17,916 nt of DNA from positions 1 to 17,916 of the forward strand of contig JAFQLG010000018.1 of assembly GCA_017414605.1 (NCBI GenBank), in the 5' to 3' direction. Below are positions 6,820 through 14,202 of the stretch, piece after piece; position 1 is the stretch's first letter; each line of letters opens with the position of its first letter. Origin of the DNA: Clostridia bacterium. Its GTDB lineage: Bacteria > Bacillota_A > Clostridia > Oscillospirales > CAG-272. Made by a program: the position numbers and the translations under genes. Under the pieces are notes generated by a model. The model saw only the letters and a list, made by a program, of their open reading frames with translations. It was not told the DNA's origin and did not search any database.

Positions 6820-9582
6820 ATGGGTCTGGGTGAAAAGATCTTTGGCACTTACAGTGAAAGACAGATAAAAAAGCTTGAAAAAACAGCTCGGCAGATAGAG
6901 GCGCTTGCCGATAAGTATGCGGCTATGAGCGATGAAGAGCTCAAAGCAACAACGCCTGCGCTCAAGGCAAGACTTGAGAATGGCGAAACTTTGGACGATA
7001 TTCTGCCCGATGCATTTGCGGCAGTAAGAGAGGCAGATGACCGAGTCCTCGGCAAAAGACCTTTCCACGTTCAGCTCCTCGGCGGAATCATTTTGCATCA
7101 GGGCAGAATAGCCGAGATGAAAACGGGTGAGGGTAAGACCCTTGTTGCAACGCTGCCCGCATATCTTAACGCGCTTGCAGGCAAGGGCGTGCATATAGTA
7201 ACCGTAAACGATTACCTTGCGAGGAGAGATAGCGAGGAAATGGGCAGAGTTTACGGCTTTATGGGACTTTCAACGGGTCTTGTCGTTCACGGAATGGACA
7301 ACAACCAAAAGAAAGAAGCATACAGCGCCGATATTACCTACGGTACTAATAATGAATATGGCTTTGACTATCTCCGCGACAATATGGTCGTATATAAGGA
7401 GAGGATGGTGCAGAGAGGTCATAATTTCGCTATCGTGGACGAGGTGGACTCTATTCTCGTTGATGAGGCAAGAACTCCTCTTATCATTTCGGGCGCGGGC
7501 GAAGAGCCAACCGATATGTACGATAGGGCGGACAAGTTTGCAAGAACTCTTAAAAAGATCGTTATCAAAGAGGTTGACAATAAAGAGGACCATGACAACG
7601 TTGATGCCGACTATATCGTTGATGAAAAGGCGAGAAACGCCATTTTAACGCCGCGCGGAGCGCAAAAAGCAGAAGCATATTTCGGCGTTGAGAACTTTAC
7701 CGACCCCGAGAATGCCGACCTTATGCACTACGTAAATCAGGCAATAAAGGCGCACGGAGTTATGTTCCGTGACGAGCAATACGTTGTAACAGACAAGGGA
7801 GTTATAATAGTTGACGAGTTCACGGGAAGAATGATGTATGGCAGGCGCTACTCGGACGGTTTGCATCAGGCCATCGAGGCAAAGGAAGGCGTTAAGATAG
7901 AAAAGGAAAACAAAACGCTTGCAACTATCACGTTCCAGAACTATTTCCGCATGTATAAAAAGCTCTCGGGAATGACGGGTACGGCACTTACCGAGCAGGA
8001 CGAATTCAAAGAGATATACGAGCTTGACGTTGTGGAGGTGCCCACTAATAAGCCCATGATACGCCTTGACCATAACGACGTCGTTTTCCGTACGGTCAAC
8101 GGTAAATATCAAGCAGTCATAGAACAGATAAAGGAATGTAATAAAAAAGGACAGCCCGTGCTTGTAGGTACGGTTTCCATTGAAAAATCCGAATTCCTTT
8201 CGCGCAAGCTGCTGGCGGCAGGCATCAAGCATACCGTGCTTAATGCAAAGTATCATCAAAAGGAAGCCGAGATAGTTGCCCAAGCGGGCAAGCTTGGTGC
8301 AGTAACCATATCAACCAATATGGCGGGTAGAGGAACCGATATAATGCTTGGAGGCAACCCCGAGTTCCTTGCAAAGCAGGAGATGCGCTCTATGCAGATA
8401 CCCGAGGAGCTTATAATTGAGGCAAACGGCACCTCAAACACAGATGACGAGCAGATATTGGAGGCTCGCGCATGCTTCTCTCGCCTTTATAACAAGTATA
8501 AGGCAGAGATCGCACCCGAAGCGGAGCGCGTTAAGGAGGCGGGCGGACTGTTTATTCTCGGAACGGAAAGACACGAGAGTAGGCGCATAGATAACCAGCT
8601 GCGAGGCCGATCGGGAAGACAGGGTGACCCCGGAGAATCGCGTTTCTTCTTATCGCTTGAGGACGATCTTATGAGATTGTTTGGCGGCGAGGACAGAATG
8701 GAGCGCCTTTCCGATATGATAAACAGAATGGGTCTTGATGAAACAACTCCCATTGATGCGAGAATGCTTTCCAATTCCATTGAAAGCGCGCAGAAGAGAA
8801 TTGAGTTCAATAACTTCAAGCGCCGCAAATACGTCCTCGCTTACGATGACGTTATGAACCAGCAGAGAACCGTTATTTACAAACAGCGCGGTGACGTGCT
8901 GGACGGCGGTGACGGCATTGGCGAAACTATTAAAAAGATGATGCTCTCCAGCATACGCGACAGAGTTCTGGCGCATCTTGGAGATGGAGAGCCATATGAT
9001 TGGGATCTGGAAGGACTTCGCGCAGATATGCCTTATCTTATTGACGAAGGCGACCTAAGATATAGCGATGAGGAGCTTAAGTCTGCAAAAGCGGATGACG
9101 TTCTCGCATTGCTCGAGCAGCGCGCACTCGCTAAATATGAAGAAAAGGAAAAGACCTTCGGTCGCGAGGTGTTCCTGGAGATCCAGCGTTCAATTCTGCT
9201 TAAAAACGTTGACACGGCCTGGATGGAGCATATCGACTCGATGGATGAGCTGCGCGGTCAGATAGGACTTCAGTCCTATGCCCACAGAGATCCCGTTACC
9301 GAATATAGAATCGTTGGCGGCGATATGTTTGACACAATGATAGAGGATATCCGCGAAAAGACCGTTCGCGGTATTCTCAGTGTTGTTCCTCGCGTTGCGC
9401 CGACAATCAAGAGAATGCAGGTAGCCAACCCGATAAGTGCAGGCTTTGAGGGCTCGGCTCCTAAGAGCGAAAAAAAGGTAACTATAAGAAAAACTGCCGC
9501 ACAAAAGGTCGGCAGAAACGATCCTTGTCCTTGCGGCTCGGGTAAAAAATACAAAAACTGTTGCGGAAGTAACATAAAATAA
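6820..9582 (+). CDS. secA: Preprotein translocase ATPase SecA
   Basis: SecA drives secretory proteins through the SecYEG channel by ATP hydrolysis at the inner face of the membrane. The 920-residue protein is complete. It has MKTGEGKT (Walker A, 100-107), the DEVD box (207-210) within VDEVDSILVDEARTPLI, MAGRGTDIMLGG and RRIDNQLRGRSGRQGDPG of motor domain 2, and a C-terminal zinc-binding tail CxCx8CC at C903, C905, C914 and C915. Between MAGRGTDIMLGG and AGGLFILGTERHESRR it carries a long helical insertion that B. subtilis SecA lacks; I recall similar insertions in clostridial SecA proteins. It is the first gene of a plus-strand series with gaps of only 22-25 bases, followed by two membrane proteins and pcrA. 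The start follows AAGGCGGA. Confidence 0.98.
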   Translation: MGLGEKIFGTYSERQIKKLEKTARQIEALADKYAAMSDEELKATTPALKARLENGETLDDILPDAFAAVREADDRVLGKRPFHVQLLGGIILHQGRIAEMKTGEGKTLVATLPAYLNALAGKGVHIVTVNDYLARRDSEEMGRVYGFMGLSTGLVVHGMDNNQKKEAYSADITYGTNNEYGFDYLRDNMVVYKERMVQRGHNFAIVDEVDSILVDEARTPLIISGAGEEPTDMYDRADKFARTLKKIVIKEVDNKEDHDNVDADYIVDEKARNAILTPRGAQKAEAYFGVENFTDPENADLMHYVNQAIKAHGVMFRDEQYVVTDKGVIIVDEFTGRMMYGRRYSDGLHQAIEAKEGVKIEKENKTLATITFQNYFRMYKKLSGMTGTALTEQDEFKEIYELDVVEVPTNKPMIRLDHNDVVFRTVNGKYQAVIEQIKECNKKGQPVLVGTVSIEKSEFLSRKLLAAGIKHTVLNAKYHQKEAEIVAQAGKLGAVTISTNMAGRGTDIMLGGNPEFLAKQEMRSMQIPEELIIEANGTSNTDDEQILEARACFSRLYNKYKAEIAPEAERVKEAGGLFILGTERHESRRIDNQLRGRSGRQGDPGESRFFLSLEDDLMRLFGGEDRMERLSDMINRMGLDETTPIDARMLSNSIESAQKRIEFNNFKRRKYVLAYDDVMNQQRTVIYKQRGDVLDGGDGIGETIKKMMLSSIRDRVLAHLGDGEPYDWDLEGLRADMPYLIDEGDLRYSDEELKSAKADDVLALLEQRALAKYEEKEKTFGREVFLEIQRSILLKNVDTAWMEHIDSMDELRGQIGLQSYAHRDPVTEYRIVGGDMFDTMIEDIREKTVRGILSVVPRVAPTIKRMQVANPISAGFEGSAPKSEKKVTIRKTAAQKVGRNDPCPCGSGKKYKNCCGSNIK

Positions 9583-9605
9583 AACAGAAAGGATAGGGGC
9601 GGACA

Positions 9606-10340
9606 ATGGGATTTGGTCTTTTGATGATAGGCTATATCATATCGCACGTAGCATCCATAGGCTTTGGAACGTATACGTTTGCGGCAACTCTCATTGGCGG
9701 CTTTGTTATGTTTCTCGGGTTAACCGAGCTTCGCCGATACGCTCCCACCTTTGTTTATGCAATAATCGCCAACACCCTTTTGCTGATATGCTCATTTTAT
9801 GGAACTCTTGTGTGGATAGAAACACAGTTTTTCGTTGATATGGGCATCGTGGCATCGGGGCTTGGAAATTTTTTCGGATGGGCAGAGATAATAATCAGGC
9901 TGCTGCTCAATCTTTCTATGCTTTATGGCATAGCGGACCTTTCTTTGCGCGTTGACTATCCCGATACTCGCATAAAAGCATATAGAAATATGATATTCGT
10001 GCTGCTGTTCAACGCCCTGCAGATAATGTTGGCGCTGCCAATATCTGCGCTTGACGGTGCGCGCGCGGGATTGATGATGATACTGCTTATATTGCAGCTT
10101 GTATATACCGTTTTCAATACCGCTTTGATATTCAAATGCTATGCCATGATCTGTCCTGAGGGACAGGAGGACATGCAGAGAAAGCCTTCGCGCTTTGAGT
10201 TCATAAACAAGTGGAACAAGGTAAGGGATGCGCGCGAGGAGCAGGTGGAGCAGGAAACCAAAAAGTATTTTGAGGACAAGCTGCGCAGAAGAAACGGCAA
10301 GCTCAATAAAAACAAGCATACCACAAAAAAGAAAAAATAA
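9606..10340 (+). CDS. Membrane protein of unknown function with a basic cytoplasmic tail
   Basis: This 244-residue protein starts 23 bases after secA behind a GGAT/GGGGCGGA-rich ribosome binding region. I see about six hydrophobic segments, near residues 3-22, 24-40, 48-70, 92-112, 127-148 and 153-178. The remaining 65 residues form a strongly charged, lysine- and arginine-rich tail (KWNKVRDAREEQVEQETKKYF, then KLRRR and a terminal KKKK), probably cytoplasmic. No catalytic motif is visible. I have a vague memory of similar hypothetical proteins in clostridial genomes but cannot name a family. The position between secA and pcrA suggests co-expression with SecA but does not prove a secretion role. 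The tail could bind acidic lipid or RNA; that is speculation. Confidence 0.85.
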   Translation: MGFGLLMIGYIISHVASIGFGTYTFAATLIGGFVMFLGLTELRRYAPTFVYAIIANTLLLICSFYGTLVWIETQFFVDMGIVASGLGNFFGWAEIIIRLLLNLSMLYGIADLSLRVDYPDTRIKAYRNMIFVLLFNALQIMLALPISALDGARAGLMMILLILQLVYTVFNTALIFKCYAMICPEGQEDMQRKPSRFEFINKWNKVRDAREEQVEQETKKYFEDKLRRRNGKLNKNKHTTKKKK

Positions 10341-10365
10341 TCAATTACAGGGCGGAGGTGAGAAT

Positions 10366-11019
10366 ATGAACGGAAAACTTAATAAAAATGCAGGAATTTC
10401 ACTTATGCCCGTTGCATTTCTGTTCTTGTTTGACCCCTCATTTGCCTTGATAGATGCCATTCCCGACGCTATAGGCTACGTTTTGCTATGCCTGTCGCTT
10501 ATAAATCTTGCCGATATAAACCCCAAAATGTCGGATGCATTTTGCGCCTTTCGCCGCGCAGCCATACTTAGTGTGGCGAGAATAATTTTCAGCATTGCTC
10601 TTCATAGCTATATTGAGGGAAAAGAGCAAACGATGCTGTCACTCGTTGCGATATTTGCATTTGCAACACTTGAAATCATAGTGCTGATGCCGGCTTATAA
10701 AAGCCTTTTTGAGGGATTTTTATATCTTGGGACCTATCATAACGGTACTTACGTACATACAAGCAAAAGAGAAGGCAGCAGGAACGTTTCGGAAAAGGTC
10801 TATTTGATAACAATGATTTTTGTCATAGTTAAAAATGTTTTCTGGGTGCTTCCCGAGCTATCCGCACTTATGTCAAACGAAACTTATGAATTTGTACACG
10901 TTTTGAGATGGTTCGCCCTGTTTGTAACCGTTCCCGTTGCATTGTTCTGGCTTATAAGCATGATAAGATATTTGCGAGGCATCAGAAAAGACCAAAGCTT
11001 TGTTTTGAGCCTTTGCTAG
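10366..11019 (+). CDS. Membrane protein of unknown function, N-terminal part, ended by an in-frame amber codon
   Basis: The start is the ATG at 10366 behind GGCGGAGGTGAG, the strongest ribosome binding site in this operon, 25 bases after the previous gene. As read it makes 217 residues and ends at TAG 11017-11019. It has about six hydrophobic segments, beginning with ISLMPVAFLFLFDPSFALI. The motif LIDAIPDAIGYVLL (about 28-41) resembles clostridial hypothetical proteins I remember in outline but cannot name. The same frame stays open past the TAG to 11694, so this is probably the first half of a 443-codon gene. The two halves may have been separated by a point mutation, a sequencing or assembly error, or an old split. 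No enzymatic motif is visible. Confidence 0.75.
   Translation: MNGKLNKNAGISLMPVAFLFLFDPSFALIDAIPDAIGYVLLCLSLINLADINPKMSDAFCAFRRAAILSVARIIFSIALHSYIEGKEQTMLSLVAIFAFATLEIIVLMPAYKSLFEGFLYLGTYHNGTYVHTSKREGSRNVSEKVYLITMIFVIVKNVFWVLPELSALMSNETYEFVHVLRWFALFVTVPVALFWLISMIRYLRGIRKDQSFVLSLC
11017..11019 (+). other. In-frame amber codon splitting a 443-codon frame
   Basis: The TAG lies in TTTGCTAGCTTT and interrupts a frame otherwise open from 10366 to 11694. The codons just after it (LYSEKTRNAESFFVARRIRI) read like a soluble loop between membrane segments, not like an untranslated spacer. One base change would restore a sense codon. TAG is a real stop elsewhere in the window (rqcH), so recoding of all TAG codons is unlikely. 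Confidence 0.7.
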
Positions 11020-11085
11020 CTTTATTCTGAAAAAACAAGGAATGCCGAGAGCTTTTTCGTTGCGCGCCGCATAAGAATTGGAGTT

Positions 11086-11694
11086 TTGCTCCTATCCGTT
11101 GCATTCGTATTTGCGATAGACTTAACACTTGACGGCATCAACGTTATATGGGATGCCTGGGTCTATGCTTTAGCAGGCGCATCAGCGCTGATATTGCTGA
11201 AATACACTAAAAAATTTATCGCATTGATTCCTGTATGCATATTGGGATTGATCTCTTCGTGCCTTAAGGACGGAGCGGAGCAGTATTTTTTATCAAGGTT
11301 TTTGCCGGAGCATATTATCAAAAACGCGGAAGCCTATAACACTTACAATTTTATGCTTTTAGCTTATCTTTTCGATGCGATGGTATTTTGCTGTGCATTG
11401 GCAATAGCATTGATAGCGCTTAAGGATGTAAATAGGGCATACGGCTCTGAGCACTCATCAAATAAATCAAAATACGTACCGGGCTCGGTTGCTTTGATTG
11501 CCATAGGCTTTCTGAATGCCGTGGCAAATGTGTTTAACGCTTATGCCCTGGCATTGAGAGGCAAAGGATTTATCTTTGATTCATCGGGAATATTTGTTGG
11601 TGTTCTAAATATTGTATTTGCCATTTTGGCGTGGTACTTTATAAGTAATATCGCCTCTGCTGTCAGGCAGAGCTGCAGAGCAGACCTTTATTGA
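11086..11694 (+). CDS. Membrane protein of unknown function, C-terminal part downstream of amber codon
   Basis: This is the continuation, in the same frame, of the membrane protein gene starting at 10366. The sense reading resumes directly after the amber at 11020; 11086 is only the first TTG codon, with GGAG two bases upstream, too close for normal initiation. No ATG with a ribosome binding site lies near it, so independent translation is doubtful. The 202 residues include about five hydrophobic segments. The opening FAIDLTLDGINVIWDAWVY recalls the LFDPSFALIDAIPDAIGYV of the first half, hinting at two related membrane domains. It ends in three consecutive in-frame stops, TGA TAG TAA (11692-11700), 16 bases before pcrA. 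If the amber is real, this part is probably a pseudogene remnant or made only by readthrough. Confidence 0.5.
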   Translation: MLLSVAFVFAIDLTLDGINVIWDAWVYALAGASALILLKYTKKFIALIPVCILGLISSCLKDGAEQYFLSRFLPEHIIKNAEAYNTYNFMLLAYLFDAMVFCCALAIALIALKDVNRAYGSEHSSNKSKYVPGSVALIAIGFLNAVANVFNAYALALRGKGFIFDSSGIFVGVLNIVFAILAWYFISNIASAVRQSCRADLY

Positions 11695-11716
11695 TAGTAA
11701 ATTTTGGAAGAAATAA

Positions 11717-14158
11717 ATGGATATTAAAGAAAAGTATTTGAACCTCAAGCGTGCACTTTTTGACAAGTGCTATGTTTATCTAAATAAAGAGCAGAGAAAG
11801 GCCGTCTATAATACAGAGGGCCCTTTGCTCGTGCTTGCGGGCGCGGGAAGCGGAAAGACAACCGTTCTCGTTCAGCGCGTGGTATTCATTATCAAATACG
11901 GAGATGCTTACTATAACGATTACGTTCCCGAATGGGTGGACGAGCGGTATATAGCCGAAATGGAAGCCGCTCTCGCCGATAGCGGAACGCAGGCGGCGCA
12001 AGATATGCTCTCCGACTTTGCATATGGAGCCTGCCCGCCATACGGAATGTTGGCAATAACCTTTACCAACAAGGCGGCAAACGAGATCAAGGCGCGCTTG
12101 GCATCCGCGCTTGACGATAGCGATGCCGCCAATGACATCTGGGCAGGAACCTTCCACTCGGTTTGCATGAGGATCCTGCGCATAAATTGCGAAAAGATCG
12201 GCTATAAAAAGGAATTTACAATATACGATGCCGATGACACTAAAAAGGCAATAGCTTCTGCTATGAAGCGCTGTATGATAGACGAAAAGACCCTGCCGCT
12301 AAAGAGTGTTATCGCCGCCATCAGCCGCGCAAAGGAAAAGCTTGTAACTCCCGATATGTTTGAGGAGCAGGCAAGCGGAGATTACAGGCGCTCAAAGATA
12401 GCGCGGGTTTATCGCGAATATCAGAAAACTCTTGAAGCCTCCAACGCCATGGATTTTGACGATATCATTATGAAGACCATAGAGCTGTTTTATAAAGCAC
12501 CGGATGTCCTAGCCTTTTACCAAAAAAAATTCAGATACGTATGCGTGGACGAGTATCAGGATACGAATGATGCGCAGTTTGTGCTTACATCGCTCATATC
12601 GCGCGGCTCGGGAAATATAATGGTCGTTGGTGATGATGACCAGTCCATATATAAGTTCAGAGGCGCAACCATTGAAAACATACTGAATTTTGATAAGAAC
12701 TTTGACAATACGAGAGTAATAAAGCTTGAGCAGAACTATCGATCAACCCAAACAATTCTTGATGCCGCAAACGCGGTCATCTCACACAACACCGGCAGAC
12801 ACGGAAAGACTCTTTGGACTGCGGGTAAGGCGGGAAATAAGATAATTATTCGGCATGTGGAAGACCAGAATCTTGAGGCAAAGAATATTGTTGATACGGT
12901 ATACAGAGCCGTTGCACACGAGGGCAGAACGTACAAGGATTTTGCCATTTTGTATAGAAATAATGCGCAGTCCAGCAGTATAGAGCGCGCCCTTGCAAAG
13001 AGTGCTATACCCTATAGAATGCTTGGCGGAGTGCGCTTTTCGGACAGAAAAGAAATACGTGACGTTGTTGCATATCTTCAGCTTATCGCAAATCATGCGG
13101 ATAGAGAAAGGCTCTTGCGCATAATCAACGAGCCCAAGAGAAAGATAGGCGAAAGAACGATTGATGCTATTTCGCAGATCGCCGCAGAGCTTAATTGCTC
13201 TATGTTTGAGGTCATTGAAAACGCAAGCTCTTATACCGCGCTTTCTCGCAGCGTCTCAACGCTTGAGGGATTTGCCGAGCTTATAAACCGCCTGACCGTA
13301 AAGGCGGCGCATCAAAGTCTGCCGGATCTGTTTGATGCCGTGCTTGAAGAAAGCGGATACCGCGCAATGCTTGAGGCGGCAGGACCTGAGGAAAAGGACA
13401 GACTTGACAACCTGGACGAATTCAAGTCAGCGATTATTGAATACGTTAACAATAACGAGCAGCCAACCCTCACCGGCTTTTTGGAGGAAAACGCGCTTGT
13501 TGCGGACGTTGACCGATATGACGATACAGCAGATGCCGTTGTGCTTATGACGGTGCATAGCGCCAAGGGACTTGAATTCCCGATAGTAATTATCCCCGGC
13601 TTTGAGGACGGAATCTTTCCAAGTATGCAGGCTATAACGGGTGTCGACGACATTGAAGAAGAACGCAGACTTGCATACGTTGCGCTGACAAGAGCCAAGG
13701 AAAAGATATATATTTTACATACAAAATATCGTCTTTTGTATGGACAAACTCAGCATAACCCGATCTCGCGGTTTGCAACAGAGATTCCCGAAGAGCACGT
13801 CAAGAGAGAGTCCAATGATTATGGCCGCGGAATGTACGGCTCTCAGGCCGGCACAGTAAAGGTTTATCTAAAGGACGGTGAGCGCGACCGCGCAAGCACT
13901 TATTCAAACGGCATGTCAAGGCAAAAGAGCATTTCCGTTGGTGACAATGCAACCGTTGGTAAGCCTCTGACCGTTCGTAAGGTGCAAAGCTCGGCGGGTG
14001 CGCTAAAGCCCGGTGACCGAGTCAGACATATGACCTTTGGCGAGGGAGAGATCCTCTCGGCTCGTTCAATGGGAGCGGATATTCTATACGAGGTTATGTT
14101 TGACAAGGTGGGCACCAAAAAGCTTATGGCAACGTACGCCCGCCTGCAAAAAATATAA
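11717..14158 (+). CDS. pcrA: ATP-dependent DNA helicase PcrA/UvrD
   Basis: This superfamily 1A 3'-5' helicase acts in nucleotide excision repair, rolling-circle replication and removal of RecA or stalled RNA polymerase from DNA. The 813-residue protein has every motif: LNKEQRKAV (Q motif, 22-30), AGAGSGKT (41-48), TFTNKAANEIK (Ia), VDEYQDTN (II, 277-284), GDDDQSIYKFRGA (III), NYRST (IV), TVHSAKGLEFP (V) and ERRLAYVALTRAKEK (VI). The C-terminus (about 762-813) is the Tudor-like PcrA domain, GDRVRHMTFGEGEIL, that contacts RNA polymerase. An acidic segment of about 45 residues (62-108, YGDAYYNDY to GACPPYG) lies between motifs I and Ia; I recall similar insertions in related clostridial helicases. 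The start follows GGAAGAA. It is the last gene of the secA unit and ends just before a terminator. Confidence 0.97.
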   Translation: MDIKEKYLNLKRALFDKCYVYLNKEQRKAVYNTEGPLLVLAGAGSGKTTVLVQRVVFIIKYGDAYYNDYVPEWVDERYIAEMEAALADSGTQAAQDMLSDFAYGACPPYGMLAITFTNKAANEIKARLASALDDSDAANDIWAGTFHSVCMRILRINCEKIGYKKEFTIYDADDTKKAIASAMKRCMIDEKTLPLKSVIAAISRAKEKLVTPDMFEEQASGDYRRSKIARVYREYQKTLEASNAMDFDDIIMKTIELFYKAPDVLAFYQKKFRYVCVDEYQDTNDAQFVLTSLISRGSGNIMVVGDDDQSIYKFRGATIENILNFDKNFDNTRVIKLEQNYRSTQTILDAANAVISHNTGRHGKTLWTAGKAGNKIIIRHVEDQNLEAKNIVDTVYRAVAHEGRTYKDFAILYRNNAQSSSIERALAKSAIPYRMLGGVRFSDRKEIRDVVAYLQLIANHADRERLLRIINEPKRKIGERTIDAISQIAAELNCSMFEVIENASSYTALSRSVSTLEGFAELINRLTVKAAHQSLPDLFDAVLEESGYRAMLEAAGPEEKDRLDNLDEFKSAIIEYVNNNEQPTLTGFLEENALVADVDRYDDTADAVVLMTVHSAKGLEFPIVIIPGFEDGIFPSMQAITGVDDIEEERRLAYVALTRAKEKIYILHTKYRLLYGQTQHNPISRFATEIPEEHVKRESNDYGRGMYGSQAGTVKVYLKDGERDRASTYSNGMSRQKSISVGDNATVGKPLTVRKVQSSAGALKPGDRVRHMTFGEGEILSARSMGADILYEVMFDKVGTKKLMATYARLQKI

Positions 14159-14160
14159 AG

Positions 14161-14191
14161 AAAACGCATCTGCTCTTGCAGATGCGTTTTT
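14161..14191. terminator. Bidirectional terminator between pcrA and rqcH
   Basis: A perfect 13-base-pair stem (AAAACGCATCTGC with GCAGATGCGTTTT) closes a 4-base loop TCTT (14174-14177). T-runs flank it on both strands. It begins two bases after the pcrA stop and lies 12 bases beyond the convergent rqcH stop. The core CGCATC/GATGCG is shared with the terminator at 5011-5043. Confidence 0.9.
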
Positions 14192-14202
14192 GTAAATAAA
14201 GC

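Noticed and set aside
7645..8283. A 212-codon minus-strand open frame
   Set aside because: It is antisense to the secA core; it is a shadow of the codon pattern of secA.
9792..10319. A 175-codon minus-strand open frame
   Set aside because: It is antisense to the membrane protein gene that has the proper start, spacing and hydrophobic pattern.
10228..10365. An upstream in-frame start for the second membrane protein at 10228, inside the first gene
   Set aside because: It would overlap the preceding gene by over 100 bases and lacks a ribosome binding site, while ATG 10366 has GGCGGAGGTGAG just upstream.
11017..11019. Genome-wide reassignment of TAG to an amino acid
   Set aside because: rqcH ends at TAG 14205-14203, directly before a terminator, so TAG works as a stop here; no suppressor tRNA is visible in the window.
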